Below, one piece after another: positions 19,196 to 28,215 of a DNA stretch of 64,000 bases. The notes under the pieces are model-generated. The model was not told the DNA's origin and made no database searches. It saw only the letters and a program-made list of their open reading frames with translations. The stretch is from Alienimonas californiensis. GTDB taxonomy: Bacteria; Planctomycetota; Planctomycetia; Planctomycetales; Planctomycetaceae. The stretch lies in contig NZ_CP036265.1 of the NCBI RefSeq assembly GCF_007743815.1, positions 1,976,323-2,040,322 of the forward strand. The letters run 5' to 3'. The position numbers and the translations under genes are program-made. How positions within the stretch are numbered: position 1 is the first letter of the stretch; each line of letters begins with the position of its first letter.

Positions 19196-19500
19196 TCAGT
19201 AATCGTCGACGGTTTCGCCGCCGTCACGGGTGCCCAGGGCGCCCCAGGTGCCGTAAGGGCTTTTGCCGCTGGTCTTCGGGGGCGAGGTCAGGCCCTTGCC
19301 GGCGCCGGAGCCGGTGTCGATCGTCTCGGAGAGGAACGTCACGGAGCCGTCCGCCATCACGAACTGGGCGCCGCCGGTGTGGTAGCTGCCGGCGGACATC
19401 ACGCCGTCGTCCACGTGGGACGCCGTCTGATTGCAGCTGGCGCTGTTGGGCGGGAGAATTGTGTTGAAGCCCGTAAAGACGACGCCGCGAGCGCCGCATG
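19196..19500 (-). pseudogene. 5'-truncated DUF1559 gene, copy 4
   Basis: Only the C-terminal quarter of a DUF1559 protein remains: VVFTGFNTILPPNSASCNQT, then [20 protein letters not shown] with DGSVTFLSETIDTG, then [19 protein letters not shown] and a stop at 19196. Upstream of about 19500 the frame no longer resembles the family, and no prepilin signal exists. An ATG at 19414 could start a 72-residue product, but without the pilin helix it should not be exported by the pseudopilin route. Its terminator is intact. It is a remnant of the same expansion as copies 1-3. Confidence 0.8.
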
Positions 19501-19663
19501 GCAGACCGCGAACGTCGTCCCCACGATCCAGACGGACGAGCGCAGGTCGAGCGGCTTGGTCATCGAGTCGCCCGGTCGGTCTTGGCAGCCCGGGAGGCGC
19601 GCCGCCGTCGCGCGGCGTCGCTTCCCGAACCGGCCTCGGCTCGCGCCTCGGGCTTCAAGATGC

Positions 19664-21001
19664 TCAGGCGAACAGTTCCTCGACCACCTCGCCCTTGTCG
19701 ACGACCCGCAGCGGGCGGCCCAGCGGGGAGAGGTGCTCGTGGTCGGCGTCCACGCCCAGGGCGTGACAGCAGCTCCGCAGCAGGTCGTCGACCGTGACCG
19801 GGCGCTCGGCGACGGTCATGCCGTCGGCGGTGGTGGCGCCGATCACCTGTCCGCCCCGCACCCCGCCGCCGGCCAGCACGCTGTTGAAGGCCTTGGGGAA
19901 GTGGTCGCGGCCGCCGCGGGCGTTCACCTTGGGGGTGCGGCCGAACTCGCCGGTCCACAACACCAGCGTGTCGTCCAGCAGGCCGCGCTCCTTCAGGTCG
20001 GCGAGAAGGGCGCTGAACGCCGGGTCCACTTGGGCGGCGTTGGCGGCGACGCGGTTGAAGTTGTCGTCGTGGGTGTCCCAGCCGCCCATGCGGACTTCCA
20101 CGTAGGTCACGCCGGACTCGACCAGCCGGCGGGCCAGCAGGCAGCCGCGGCCGAAATCCGTGTCGCCGTAGCGGTCCTTCAGGCTCTGCGGTTCGTCGTC
20201 GAGGGTGAAGACGTCCAGGTGCGGGTCGAGCATCAGGTCGCTCGCCTGGCGGTAGATCTCGCGGTGGTTCCGCACCACGGAGCCGCCGCCGCGCTTGGCG
20301 AAGGAGCCGTCCAGCTTGTTCATCAGGGCCAGACGGTCCCGCACGCGGCGTTCGTTCAGCTCGCCGGCCGCGGGGCGGACGTTCGGCGGGAGCTGCCCGG
20401 CCCGGCCGACGTTCAGCGGGTCGTACTGCACGCCGAGGAACCCGCCGCCGTACAGCTCCCCGCCCCGCGCGCCGCCGATGGTGACGGACGCCGGCAGGTT
20501 CAACGCCTCCGGGGCGATCTGCTGGACGACGCCCGCCGCGACCGACGGGTGCCGCACGCTGCCGGTGGGAGCGTAGCCGGTGTGCAGCTGATAGCTGGCC
20601 CGCTGGTGGTTGCCCTCGTTGTTGGTCATGGAGCGGATGACCGCCAGGTCGCCCGCCGCCTTCGCCATGTTCTCCCAGCCCTCGGCGAAGGCCACGCCGG
20701 GGACCGCGGTGGCGACGGTCTCCGTGCCGCCGCCGTTCTCGTGGTCCGGCTTGGGGGAGAAGGTCTCGAACTGGCTGGGCGCCCCGGCCATCCAGAGCAC
20801 GATGATCGCCTTGCCGCGCTTCCGCATCCCCTCGGCGTCCGCGGCCAGCGCCGCCCCGAACGGGAGCGATCCGCCCAGCGACAGCGCCCCGGCCCCGGCG
20901 GCGGAGTACATCGACAGGTCCCGCAGGAACCGACGACGGGTGAACGTCCCGCGGGCGGCGCGACCGGGGGCGGGGGAAAGGTGAGCGTGCGGAGCGAACA
21001 T
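19664..21001 (-). CDS. DUF1501 family protein, Tat-exported
   Basis: A 445-residue DUF1501 protein, sulfatase/alkaline-phosphatase-fold related and abundant in planctomycetes. The N-terminus holds a Tat signal TFTRRRFLRDLSMYSAAGAG. Family landmarks are KAIIVLWMAGAPSQFETFSPKP, GNHQRASYQLHTGYAP, VRMGGWDTHDDNFN, LWTGEFGRTPKVN and GGRDHFPKAFNSVLAGGGV. It is downstream of, and on the same strand as, the DUF1549/DUF1553 gene (88-base gap), the usual two-gene arrangement. The pair is thought to act together at the cell envelope, possibly on polysaccharides, but no reaction is established. ATG 21001 was preferred over 21076 because it places the twin arginines near the N-terminus. Confidence 0.93.
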   Translation of the reverse strand: MFAPHAHLSPAPGRAARGTFTRRRFLRDLSMYSAAGAGALSLGGSLPFGAALAADAEGMRKRGKAIIVLWMAGAPSQFETFSPKPDHENGGGTETVATAVPGVAFAEGWENMAKAAGDLAVIRSMTNNEGNHQRASYQLHTGYAPTGSVRHPSVAAGVVQQIAPEALNLPASVTIGGARGGELYGGGFLGVQYDPLNVGRAGQLPPNVRPAAGELNERRVRDRLALMNKLDGSFAKRGGGSVVRNHREIYRQASDLMLDPHLDVFTLDDEPQSLKDRYGDTDFGRGCLLARRLVESGVTYVEVRMGGWDTHDDNFNRVAANAAQVDPAFSALLADLKERGLLDDTLVLWTGEFGRTPKVNARGGRDHFPKAFNSVLAGGGVRGGQVIGATTADGMTVAERPVTVDDLLRSCCHALGVDADHEHLSPLGRPLRVVDKGEVVEELFA

Positions 21002-21089
21002 CGGGGTGGAGCGGGAGGGAGAAGAGGCGGGGGCGGGCCGTGAGCCGCCCCCTTCGCGGGGGCGGCTCACACGCAACTCACACGAAGGT

Positions 21090-23033
21090 TCAGCGACGCG
21101 TCAAAAACTCCGCTCCGTTCAGCAGGGCCCAGGCGACGTCCTCGAAGCCGGCCGCCCGGCCCGGTCCGTCGGAGGCCTGGGCGTCCTGGACGTACTCCAC
21201 GGCGATCGTGCGTTCCTCCTCGGTGGGCTCGCGGACGAGGGTCAGGCGGTACAGCGCCCGGACGGCGTGCACGTCGCTGGGGTTCTCGTACAGCAGGACG
21301 GCCAGCAGGCCGTTCGCGGAGGAGAGCCGCTCCGTCAGCATGCCGTTCATCAGGGCGAGCGCCTGGGGGATGTCGCCGTTGAGGTCCTCGCGGGCGGCGC
21401 TGGGGTCGAAGCCGAAGGTGACTTCCAGCGCCCGCGAGGCCGCGGGGCGGGGGTCCGCCCCGCCGTAGCCCGCCGGCCGCGCCCGCTGCGCCCGGCCGTT
21501 GCCGTTGAGGCGTGCCAGGCCCGTTTCGTAATCGCCCCCGCCGGCGACGTGGGCGACGCTGTTGTAGATCTGGTGGGCCCGCAGCCGGACCGGCCGGGCG
21601 GCGGCGAAGGCGGGGGCGTCGGCGTCGATCGACCGGCTGTAGAGGTCCGTCAGGCAGATCGCCCGGATCAGCCACCGCAGGTCGTGGTCGTTGGCGACGA
21701 AGCCCTCGGCCAGCGCGTCCAGGGCCGGCTCCAGCCGCACGCCGCGGTCCGGGCCGATGTCGTCCACCGGGGTGTAGAAGCCCTCGCCGGTCAGCTGCGT
21801 GAACACGCGGTTCACGACGGCCCTGGCGAACCATTCGTTGCCGGTGATGAGGTCCGCGGCGACGGCCCGGCGCTCCGCGTCCGGCAGGCCGACCGCCGAC
21901 GCTTCCCCGGTCAGGAAGAAGGCCGGGTCGATCCGCGTGCCGGGCTCCTCGGGGTTTTCCAGGTCCGGCATCATGTGCTCGCCGCCGCGGGCGTTGGCCA
22001 GCAGGGCGGGCGGGATTTCCAGGTCCCGCACCTCGGCCTGGTTCAACGTCCCGTCGCCGTTCTTGTCGGCGAGGGCGAGGATCCGCCCCGCCCGCTGCCG
22101 GGCGGGGGTCTTCTCCAGTTCGGCCAACGACAGCCCGCCGTCGCCGTCGGCGTCGAGGAAGCGGAACCGCCGGGTCAGCGCCTCCCGCAGGCGCTTCACG
22201 CCCTGTTCCGCCTGGGCCCGGTCCCCGCCGGGGGCGTCCACGGAGGCGACCTCGAACGTCCGCTGCTGCGGCGCTTTGGCCTTGGCGTCGGCGTCCGGCG
22301 GCAACTCGACCCGCCGCAGCCGCACGCGGGGGAAGTAGGCCGCGAGCGTGTGGAAGTCCTCGCGCTTCCAGCGGTCGTAGGGGTGGTCGTGACACTCCGC
22401 GCACTGGATCTGCACGCCGAGGAAGATGCGGCTGGCCTCCGCGGCGACCTCCCCGCCGGCGGCGCCCTGGGCGAAGATCAGCCCCGTCGCCCCGTTCTCG
22501 CCGATCTCCCCGGTGGCGGTCATCAGCTCCGTGGCGATCTCGTCCCAGCCGCGGCCGGCGGCCAGTTGCTCGGTCATCCAGCCCTCGAACACGTGGTCGC
22601 CGCGCGTGGCGCGGGCGTCCGTGGCCCGTTTGAAGATCACGTCCCGCCAGTACGCCGCCCAGTTCGCGGAGTAGCCCGGGTCGTTCAGCAGGGCGTTGAT
22701 CGCCACGGCCCGGTCGGCCCGGTCGGCGCCGTCCATCCGGGCGAAGTCGGCCTGCTCCGTGAGGGTCGGCAGGCGGCCGGCGACGTCCAGCGTGAGCCGC
22801 CGCAGCAGGTCGTCGTTCGCCGCGATCGGCGCCGGCGAGAGCGACTCGTCCGCCAGGTACGCCGCCGCCGCCGCGTCCACCCGGTCGGCGACCTGCGCGG
22901 CGGAGATCGGCGCCCCGGCCCCGGGCCGTCCCGCCTCCGCGGGCTCCGCCGCCGGGGCGGCGGTGCTCAGCGCCAGCAGAACGGGCGCCGCCACAGTAAG
23001 GAGAAAGCCGGGAAAGGGCTGCGGCGGACGCAT
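21090..23033 (-). CDS. DUF1549/DUF1553 protein with inserted EF-hand pair
   Basis: A 647-residue exported protein with signal peptide LLTVAAPVLLALSTAAPAAE. DUF1549 occupies the first half (LLRRLTLDVAGRLPTLTEQ, DPGYSANWAAYWRDV) and includes CAECHDHPYDRWKREDF at about 210, a CxxCH haem-attachment motif typical of the family. Two canonical EF-hand loops follow: DADGDGGLSLAE (about 293) and DKNGDGTLNQAE (about 320), predicting calcium binding. DUF1553 is C-terminal (NEWFARAVVNRVFTQLTGEG, RDLRW-like NDHDLRWLIRAICLTDLYSRS, ALYRLTLVREPTEEE). It probably works with the DUF1501 protein encoded downstream. The start is ATG 23033; 23126 lacks a signal. Confidence 0.92.
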   Translation of the reverse strand: MRPPQPFPGFLLTVAAPVLLALSTAAPAAEPAEAGRPGAGAPISAAQVADRVDAAAAAYLADESLSPAPIAANDDLLRRLTLDVAGRLPTLTEQADFARMDGADRADRAVAINALLNDPGYSANWAAYWRDVIFKRATDARATRGDHVFEGWMTEQLAAGRGWDEIATELMTATGEIGENGATGLIFAQGAAGGEVAAEASRIFLGVQIQCAECHDHPYDRWKREDFHTLAAYFPRVRLRRVELPPDADAKAKAPQQRTFEVASVDAPGGDRAQAEQGVKRLREALTRRFRFLDADGDGGLSLAELEKTPARQRAGRILALADKNGDGTLNQAEVRDLEIPPALLANARGGEHMMPDLENPEEPGTRIDPAFFLTGEASAVGLPDAERRAVAADLITGNEWFARAVVNRVFTQLTGEGFYTPVDDIGPDRGVRLEPALDALAEGFVANDHDLRWLIRAICLTDLYSRSIDADAPAFAAARPVRLRAHQIYNSVAHVAGGGDYETGLARLNGNGRAQRARPAGYGGADPRPAASRALEVTFGFDPSAAREDLNGDIPQALALMNGMLTERLSSANGLLAVLLYENPSDVHAVRALYRLTLVREPTEEERTIAVEYVQDAQASDGPGRAAGFEDVAWALLNGAEFLTRR

Positions 23034-23141
23034 CGGGGAGGCGGGGCGGGAGAGCGGCGGAACTGGGGGCTCTCCATTGAACACACGGCGATTCGCCCGG
23101 TGACGCAGAAAATTTCTTCGCCCCATCGGAATCTTTCGATC

Positions 23142-23170
23142 AGACGCCCGCGGCGCCCCGCGGGGCGTCT
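23142..23170 (-). terminator. hairpin after the histone deacetylase-like gene
   Basis: The inverted repeat agacgcccgcgg / ccgcggggcgtct with one bulge lies just past the stop at 23187. There is no T-run, so termination is a weak inference. Confidence 0.4.
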
Positions 23171-23186
23171 CGCCTGCGCAGCGCCG

Positions 23187-24152
23187 TCAGTCGGACGACG
23201 CGTCTCCGGCCGCCAGCGCCGTCAGATGGGTCGTCACGCCTTCCGCCAGTTGGGCGGGGTCGTAGCCGCCTTCCAACAGGCTGACGACGCGGCCGCCGGC
23301 GTGGGTTTCGGCGACCTCCACGACGGCGGCGGTCAGGGCGGCGAAGTGCTCCAGTTCGAGCCCCAGATCGCCCACCGGATCGCCGCGGCGGGCGTCGAAC
23401 CCGGCCGACAGGATCACCAGCTCCGGCCGACAGGCGTCCGCCACGTCGCCCAGCGCCGTGCGGAACCGCCCGACGATCGTGTCCGCCGGCGTGCCGAAGG
23501 CGATCGGCAGGTTGCGGGTCGTCCCCAACCCGGCCCCGGCCCCGGTTTCGTCCTGCGCCCCGCTGCCGGGGTAGAACGGGAAGCGGTGCAGGCTGAGGAA
23601 ATGGACGTTCGGGTCTGCATAGAAGGCGTCCTGCGTGCCGTTGCCGTGGTGCACGTCCCAGTCGATCACCAGCACGCGGTCCAGCCCGTGGGCGGCCCGG
23701 GCGTGGGCCGCGGCGAGCGCGGCGTTCGCCAGCAGGCAGAACCCCATCGCCCCGCGGTCCACGAACGGCCGGGCGTGATGCCCCGGCGGACGCACCGCGC
23801 AGAAGGCCCGCACGCCCTCCCCGGCGACGGCCGCGTCCACCGCCGACAGCCCGGCCCCGGCGGCGCTGCGGGCTGCGTTCATCGACCCCGGGGTGAGGGC
23901 GGTGTCCGCCTCCGCCCGGCCCCCGCCGCCGTTCGCCAAGGCGCTCAACCACTCCAGATGGGCCGCCGGGTGCAGCCGGACGAGGGCGGCGTCGGTCGCG
24001 GGGGCGTGCTCGCGGCGGGTCCAGCCCTGCGCCGCGGCCTGCTCGAGAACCGGGGCCAGCGCGTCCAGCCGGGCGGGGCGTTCGGGGTGCCCGGGACTGA
24101 GGGCGGTCGGATCGTGCTCCGCGTGCCCGGGGGTGTGGAAAAGCAGGTTCAT
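23187..24152 (-). CDS. histone deacetylase-like amidohydrolase
   Basis: A 321-residue class II HDAC-family protein (acetoin-utilisation/acetylpolyamine amidohydrolase relatives). The catalytic parts are complete: RPPGHHARP with tandem histidines 125-126, VIDWDVHHGNGTQ with zinc ligands D166 and H168, the third ligand aspartate near 258 in GFDARRGDPVG, and LLEGGYDP. It should remove acetyl groups from protein lysines or small acetylated amines in the cytoplasm; the substrate is unknown. ATG 24152 begins the domain directly (MNLLFHTPGH). It lies downstream of the divergent gene at 24337. TAGTCT at 24283-24288 on the reverse strand may be its promoter. Confidence 0.92.
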   Translation of the reverse strand: MNLLFHTPGHAEHDPTALSPGHPERPARLDALAPVLEQAAAQGWTRREHAPATDAALVRLHPAAHLEWLSALANGGGGRAEADTALTPGSMNAARSAAGAGLSAVDAAVAGEGVRAFCAVRPPGHHARPFVDRGAMGFCLLANAALAAAHARAAHGLDRVLVIDWDVHHGNGTQDAFYADPNVHFLSLHRFPFYPGSGAQDETGAGAGLGTTRNLPIAFGTPADTIVGRFRTALGDVADACRPELVILSAGFDARRGDPVGDLGLELEHFAALTAAVVEVAETHAGGRVVSLLEGGYDPAQLAEGVTTHLTALAAGDASSD

Positions 24153-24336
24153 CCGGTTCGGCGCGGGCGGGGCGGGGGCCGATCGAAGCGGCGCGACGGG
24201 AGAGACCGGCGAGGCGGCGCTGCCGTCGTCGGCGTTGCGGCCCGGGGACGGAGGGACGTTGACCGCCGTCGATTCGCCCGGAAGACTAACCCGTCGTCGC
24301 GTTCTGCGGCGCTCCGCCGCTCGTTCCGAGAGTTCC

Positions 24337-25830
24337 ATGCGTCGCCCGTCGTCCCGTTCGCTGCCGTTCGCCCGGTCGCTGTCGTCCGTCCAACGGGCGC
24401 TGCCCGAGGGGAGCGGTCGGTTCGCGCTGGCCCTCGCGGCGGCGCTGGTCGTCGCACCCGCCGCATTCGCCCGGCAGGCCGCCCCGGACAGCCCGGCCGC
24501 GGAACTCGCCGAGGAGGCCGCCCAGCCCGACGCCGCCCAGCCGGATCCGAACGCCGGCCCGAAGACCGGCCCGCCGCTGCCCCGCGGCATCCAGCCGCCG
24601 CCGACCAAGCCGGAGAGCATGAAGACCGTCACCCCGTTGGTGACGGAGCAGGAACTGAAGGACCTGGAGGCCGCGGTCAACCGGGCCCGCTACCGGGACG
24701 TGCTGGAGGTCGGTCCGACCAATGCGGACAACCGGGCCGTGATCGAGAACTGGGCCAAGTGGCGGGTCGCCCAACTGACCGGCCCGGCGCCGCCGAAGCC
24801 GGTGGAGGAACCGAAGGCGGGCGCCCAACCCGCCGTCCCCGCCGAGCCCGCCGTCCCCGAGCCGCCCGGTCCGATGGTCGAGGACCGCCGCGCCCTGGCC
24901 GCGGCGGTGGCGGAGCTGATCCGCGAGGCGAACCGCGGCGTCGGCCCGCGGCGGGGCGGCCGCGGGGTCGAGGAGGCCCGGCTGGCGGTCTTCCCGATCC
25001 TCGCCGCGGAGCTGGTCAAGCTGAAGGACAACCACCTGGTCCTGCGCACGCAGGCGATCAAGGCGCTCAGCCGGCTGGAGGTGGCGGGCGACGGCACCCC
25101 CTCGAACCCCTTCAAGCGCTTCGGGCCCGCCCTCGGCCCGCTGCTGGAGATCTATAAGGCGACCGGCGACTCGGAGCCGGAACTGGCCGTGAAGTACCAG
25201 GCCGCCGCCGCGATCGCCTTCGTCGCGGAAAACGGCCGGAACGTGCCGGGCGCTTTGCAGTTCGAAGCGGCCAATTTATTCGCCAGCGACCTCGTCGCGC
25301 ATCCGGAGTACCCCGGCTGGATGCAGGGCGGGCTGGCGACCGCGGTGGCCCGGTTGAACCTGCGGGAGCCGGAGCTGTCCCGGAAGCTGTTGGTCGCGGT
25401 GCAGGACGAGTCCCGGCCGTTCGAGGCCCGCACGCGGGCCGCCGCGGCGCTGGTCCGCCTGCCGGGCGCCCCCAGCGACGTGAAGGGGGCGTTGCCGACG
25501 GCGCTGGAGAACCTCGGCCGGGCGATGGCGAAGAGCTACAACACCCGCCCCTCCGCGGAGCATGTGGAGAACTTCCGCACGCTGGAGTTCGCCTTCAAAC
25601 CCATTGCCCCCAGCGAGGTGCCGCGGCTGGGCGGCGGCGCGATCCTCTCCGGGGAGACGGTCCCGTCGGAACTGCTGCCGGCCTACAGCCGCCTGCACCC
25701 GTTGGTGAAGCACGTCGCCGGGCAGAACCTCGGGGCCCCGGTGAACCGCTGGACGCCCATCCCCGCCGACCTGTTGGCCAACGCCGGCGTCGAAGCCGCC
25801 GCCCCCCCGGCCGCCAACGCCGGCAGCTGA
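24337..25830 (+). CDS. secreted helical-repeat protein of unknown function
   Basis: A 497-residue protein with a signal peptide (RFALALAAALVVAPAAFA). A Pro/Ala-rich linker follows, then a helical body whose segments resemble HEAT/ARM-type repeats: LRTQAIKALSRLE, LAVKYQAAAAIAFVAE, GWMQGGLATAVARLNL and FEARTRAAAALVRLPGAP. A second acidic/proline stretch (EPKAGAQPAVPAEPAVPEP) separates the two halves. Such repeat proteins are usually scaffolds. No catalytic motif is seen. The start ATG 24337 is set by the signal peptide. It converges with the Uma2 gene, with 36 bases between stops that include a small palindrome. Confidence 0.7.
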   Translation: MRRPSSRSLPFARSLSSVQRALPEGSGRFALALAAALVVAPAAFARQAAPDSPAAELAEEAAQPDAAQPDPNAGPKTGPPLPRGIQPPPTKPESMKTVTPLVTEQELKDLEAAVNRARYRDVLEVGPTNADNRAVIENWAKWRVAQLTGPAPPKPVEEPKAGAQPAVPAEPAVPEPPGPMVEDRRALAAAVAELIREANRGVGPRRGGRGVEEARLAVFPILAAELVKLKDNHLVLRTQAIKALSRLEVAGDGTPSNPFKRFGPALGPLLEIYKATGDSEPELAVKYQAAAAIAFVAENGRNVPGALQFEAANLFASDLVAHPEYPGWMQGGLATAVARLNLREPELSRKLLVAVQDESRPFEARTRAAAALVRLPGAPSDVKGALPTALENLGRAMAKSYNTRPSAEHVENFRTLEFAFKPIAPSEVPRLGGGAILSGETVPSELLPAYSRLHPLVKHVAGQNLGAPVNRWTPIPADLLANAGVEAAAPPAANAGS

Positions 25831-25866
25831 CCGCCGCGGCGGTTCGCCGGCCGATCGCCTGTCCGC

Positions 25867-26583
25867 TCAGCCGCCCGGCCGGGCGAACAGCTCCGCCAGC
25901 GGGACGGCGAAGCCCGGCAGCACGCCGCCGCCGGAGAGCGTCTCGCCGGCTTCGGCGGAGAGTTCCCGCGACTCGTCCGGCGCCGTCCAGACGACGACGG
26001 TCCGCGTCCGCGGGTCCGCCTCCCAGACGACCTCCACGCCCGCGGCGAAGTACACCCGCCGCTTCAACTCCATCTCCCGCCGCGTATTGCCGGGGGAGAG
26101 GACTTCCACGACCAGCGCCGGCGGCACGTCGCTGTAGCCCCGTTCCCGCAAGCCCTCCGGCCGATCTTTCAGCCGGGTGAACGAGGCGTCCGGCGCCCGC
26201 AGCCCGTCCGACAGGTCGAAGAACCCGTCGGCCGGATGGACGTAGCCGAGGCCCCCGTCCTCCGCAAAGTTGCCGAGGAGGCGGAAGAACTTTCCTCCGA
26301 GCCAAGATGAGAGGTCGCTCACGGCTTTTCGGATCAGGGTGCCGTCGATCAGTTCGTAGAGGCCGTCGCCGCGGCGGTTGGCCCGCTCCCAGTCCTCCCG
26401 GGTGGCGGCGCCGGGGCGGGGGTCGCTCAGCACCCGGGCGGCCGGCAGCGGGCCGAACCGCTCCGCGAGATCCGCCACGGTCAGCCCCGGGCCGTCGGAC
26501 GCCGCTCCCCCGGTCCGGCGGCGCGGCGGCGGCTCGACGGGCTGCGATTCGGTCGGCGGCGGGGCGGCGGTCGCGGGGGACAT
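25867..26583 (-). CDS. Uma2 family (DUF820) putative restriction-like endonuclease
   Basis: A 238-residue Uma2-family protein of the PD-(D/E)XK nuclease superfamily, highly amplified in cyanobacteria and planctomycetes. The core has YELIDGTLIRKAVSDLSSWL, then RAPDASFTRL with the catalytic-region Asp, PPALVVEVLSPGNTRREMELKRRVYFAAGVEVVWEADP supplying the E-x-L-S and lysine positions, and RTVVVWTAPDES. About 45 residues of proline-rich sequence precede the domain. The biological role is unsettled. Possibly autonomous DNA processing; no partner methylase is nearby. Confidence 0.9.
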   Translation of the reverse strand: MSPATAAPPPTESQPVEPPPRRRTGGAASDGPGLTVADLAERFGPLPAARVLSDPRPGAATREDWERANRRGDGLYELIDGTLIRKAVSDLSSWLGGKFFRLLGNFAEDGGLGYVHPADGFFDLSDGLRAPDASFTRLKDRPEGLRERGYSDVPPALVVEVLSPGNTRREMELKRRVYFAAGVEVVWEADPRTRTVVVWTAPDESRELSAEAGETLSGGGVLPGFAVPLAELFARPGG

Positions 26584-26699
26584 GCCGCCAGTGTACCGCC
26601 GCGGCGACCGTGGCGCGGCGACTGTGGCGCGGCGACTGTGGCGGGGCGGGCGACGGCGTTCTAACGTCGGACGTTCGCACCGCCCGAAGGCCGACGTCC

Positions 26700-28115
26700 A
26701 TGCCCGGCTCCACCCGTCGCCAGTTCCTGCAAACCGCCGCCGCCGCCGCGGTGGCGGGACGTTCGGTCCTGCGGGCCGCGGACCAGCCGCCGGCCGACGC
26801 GGCGGGCGTGACCGTGCTGTCGCCTCGCGGCCGCGTGCCGCTGTCGTTCGTCATCGACGATTCGACCTGTCTGGTGAACCTCGGCCGCTTCGCCACCCCG
26901 CAGTTCGCCGAGGCCTGGCCGAACCGGGCGGAGTATCAGAAGCCCTGGCAAACCTGGCCGGCGGAGATCCCCGACGCCTTCGTCCGCTCCTTCGGCGAGT
27001 GGTGCGCCGAGCAGGGCGTCCGCGGGAAATACAGCGTGGTGCCCAACCCCGCCTGCGTCGGCTGGCTGGACCGCACGCTGCCGGGGTGGTCGGCACAGGC
27101 CCTCGCCGACAGCCTGGCGCTGGTGCGGGACTTGATGTCGCCGAACTGGGACGTTCATCCGGAGATGCTCACCCACACCCGGGTGATCGATTTAAAGACC
27201 GGCCGACCCAAACCTCTGACCGGCCCGGCGGATATGGAAAACTGGTACCCCGGCCGCGGGGCCGAGGTTTCGACGGACGAACTCGCGGCCTATCTCGCCG
27301 CCTCGCTGCGGGTGCTGAAGAACTGCGGGCTGCCCTGCACGGGCGTGACCACGCCGGGCGGGTTCGGCAACGGCGTGGAGGACCGCCTCGCCCCCGCCGT
27401 GCGGCAGGCCGTGGGGGACGTATACGGCGGGGAGAGCGAACCGGGCGGGCTGGTGCGGCACTTCTTTAAATACGTCCGGCTGGGCGACGACCCGGTCGCC
27501 GCGGAGGTGCGGGACGTTCGCAATTTGAAGGACGGAACGCCGGAGTGCGTCGTGACCGTCCCCGCCGCCACGGGCGACTGGTTCGGCGGGTGGACCGGCG
27601 ACGACCCGTTGCAGGACGAATTGTATTGCAACGCCGACGCCACCGGCGGCCGGATGGTGGAACTGATTGAACGGGGCGATCCCGCGGTGATGCTTTGCCA
27701 CTGGCCGGGGCTTTATAATCACGGCGCCGAGACCGGCTTCGCCGCCTTCCGCCGCATCGTGACCGCCCTGCACGCGAGGTTTGGCGAGCGCGTCCTCTGG
27801 ATGAAACTCAGCGAGATCGCCCGCCACGCCGCGGCGAAGCAATTCACGGCGATCGCCCGCCCCGCCGGCGGCGACGTCCTGCTGGACGCCCCCTTCGCCT
27901 GTCCGCGGTTCACGCTGCAAATTGACGGCCCCGCCGACCGTCTCCCCCCGCGGTTGGAGCGCCTCGGCGACGGGCCGCCCGCGGTTCAGGAATTGAAAGA
28001 GGTCGCCGCCGCGGCCGCGGTCGATCAGAACACCTGGCGCCGCACGCCGGAGGGCGTCGTCGTCTGCTTCGACCTGCCGGCGGGTCGGTCTGCGGTGCGG
28101 TTTGGGGCGGGGTAG
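26700..28115 (+). CDS. Tat-exported protein, possible polysaccharide-deacetylase-like fold
   Basis: A 471-residue protein with a Tat signal (STRRQFLQTAAAAAVAG). The mature region begins with VPLSFVIDDSTCLVNLG, where the paired aspartates recall the metal site opening a NodB-like polysaccharide deacetylase domain. FSVV-like GKYSVVPNPACVGWLD, HPEMLTHTRVIDLKTG, GVTTPGGFGNGVED and AVMLCHWPGLYNHGAETGFAAF are further strongly structured motifs with conserved-looking His and Asp. The domain call is tentative. It may be a planctomycete-specific exported carbohydrate enzyme. ATG 26700 sits directly before the twin arginines. Confidence 0.65.
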   Translation: MPGSTRRQFLQTAAAAAVAGRSVLRAADQPPADAAGVTVLSPRGRVPLSFVIDDSTCLVNLGRFATPQFAEAWPNRAEYQKPWQTWPAEIPDAFVRSFGEWCAEQGVRGKYSVVPNPACVGWLDRTLPGWSAQALADSLALVRDLMSPNWDVHPEMLTHTRVIDLKTGRPKPLTGPADMENWYPGRGAEVSTDELAAYLAASLRVLKNCGLPCTGVTTPGGFGNGVEDRLAPAVRQAVGDVYGGESEPGGLVRHFFKYVRLGDDPVAAEVRDVRNLKDGTPECVVTVPAATGDWFGGWTGDDPLQDELYCNADATGGRMVELIERGDPAVMLCHWPGLYNHGAETGFAAFRRIVTALHARFGERVLWMKLSEIARHAAAKQFTAIARPAGGDVLLDAPFACPRFTLQIDGPADRLPPRLERLGDGPPAVQELKEVAAAAAVDQNTWRRTPEGVVVCFDLPAGRSAVRFGAG

Positions 28116-28143
28116 GCGGCGGTTCCGTCGCCCGCAGAATGCC

Positions 28144-28200
28144 AACCCGAAGCGTCAGCGAGGGCGGGCGGCTCCGACCCTCGCTTGCGCTTCGGGCTCA
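28144..28200. terminator. bidirectional terminator-like hairpin, dispersed repeat copy 2
   Basis: Arms 28144-28164 and 28178-28200 form an imperfect stem around aacccgaagcg(tc)agcgaggg and ccctcgcttgcgcttcgggctca. The right arm matches the arms at 3197-3261 almost base for base. Again it lies between two converging genes. Confidence 0.6.
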
Positions 28201-28215
28201 CATTTTCGATCCGGC

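Noticed and set aside
21006-25157. A forward open frame of nearly 1400 codons across the DUF1549 and deacetylase genes
   Set aside because: Antisense shadow of known genes; the few in-frame motifs are chance.
25830-25843. 14-base palindrome accgccgcggcggt between convergent genes, as terminator
   Set aside because: Too short and without T-run to call confidently; many such palindromes arise by chance at this GC content.
26590-26640. Short tandem gtggcgcggcgact units before the gene at 26700
   Set aside because: Only two to three copies in low-complexity GC-rich promoter DNA; no clear functional or mobile element features.
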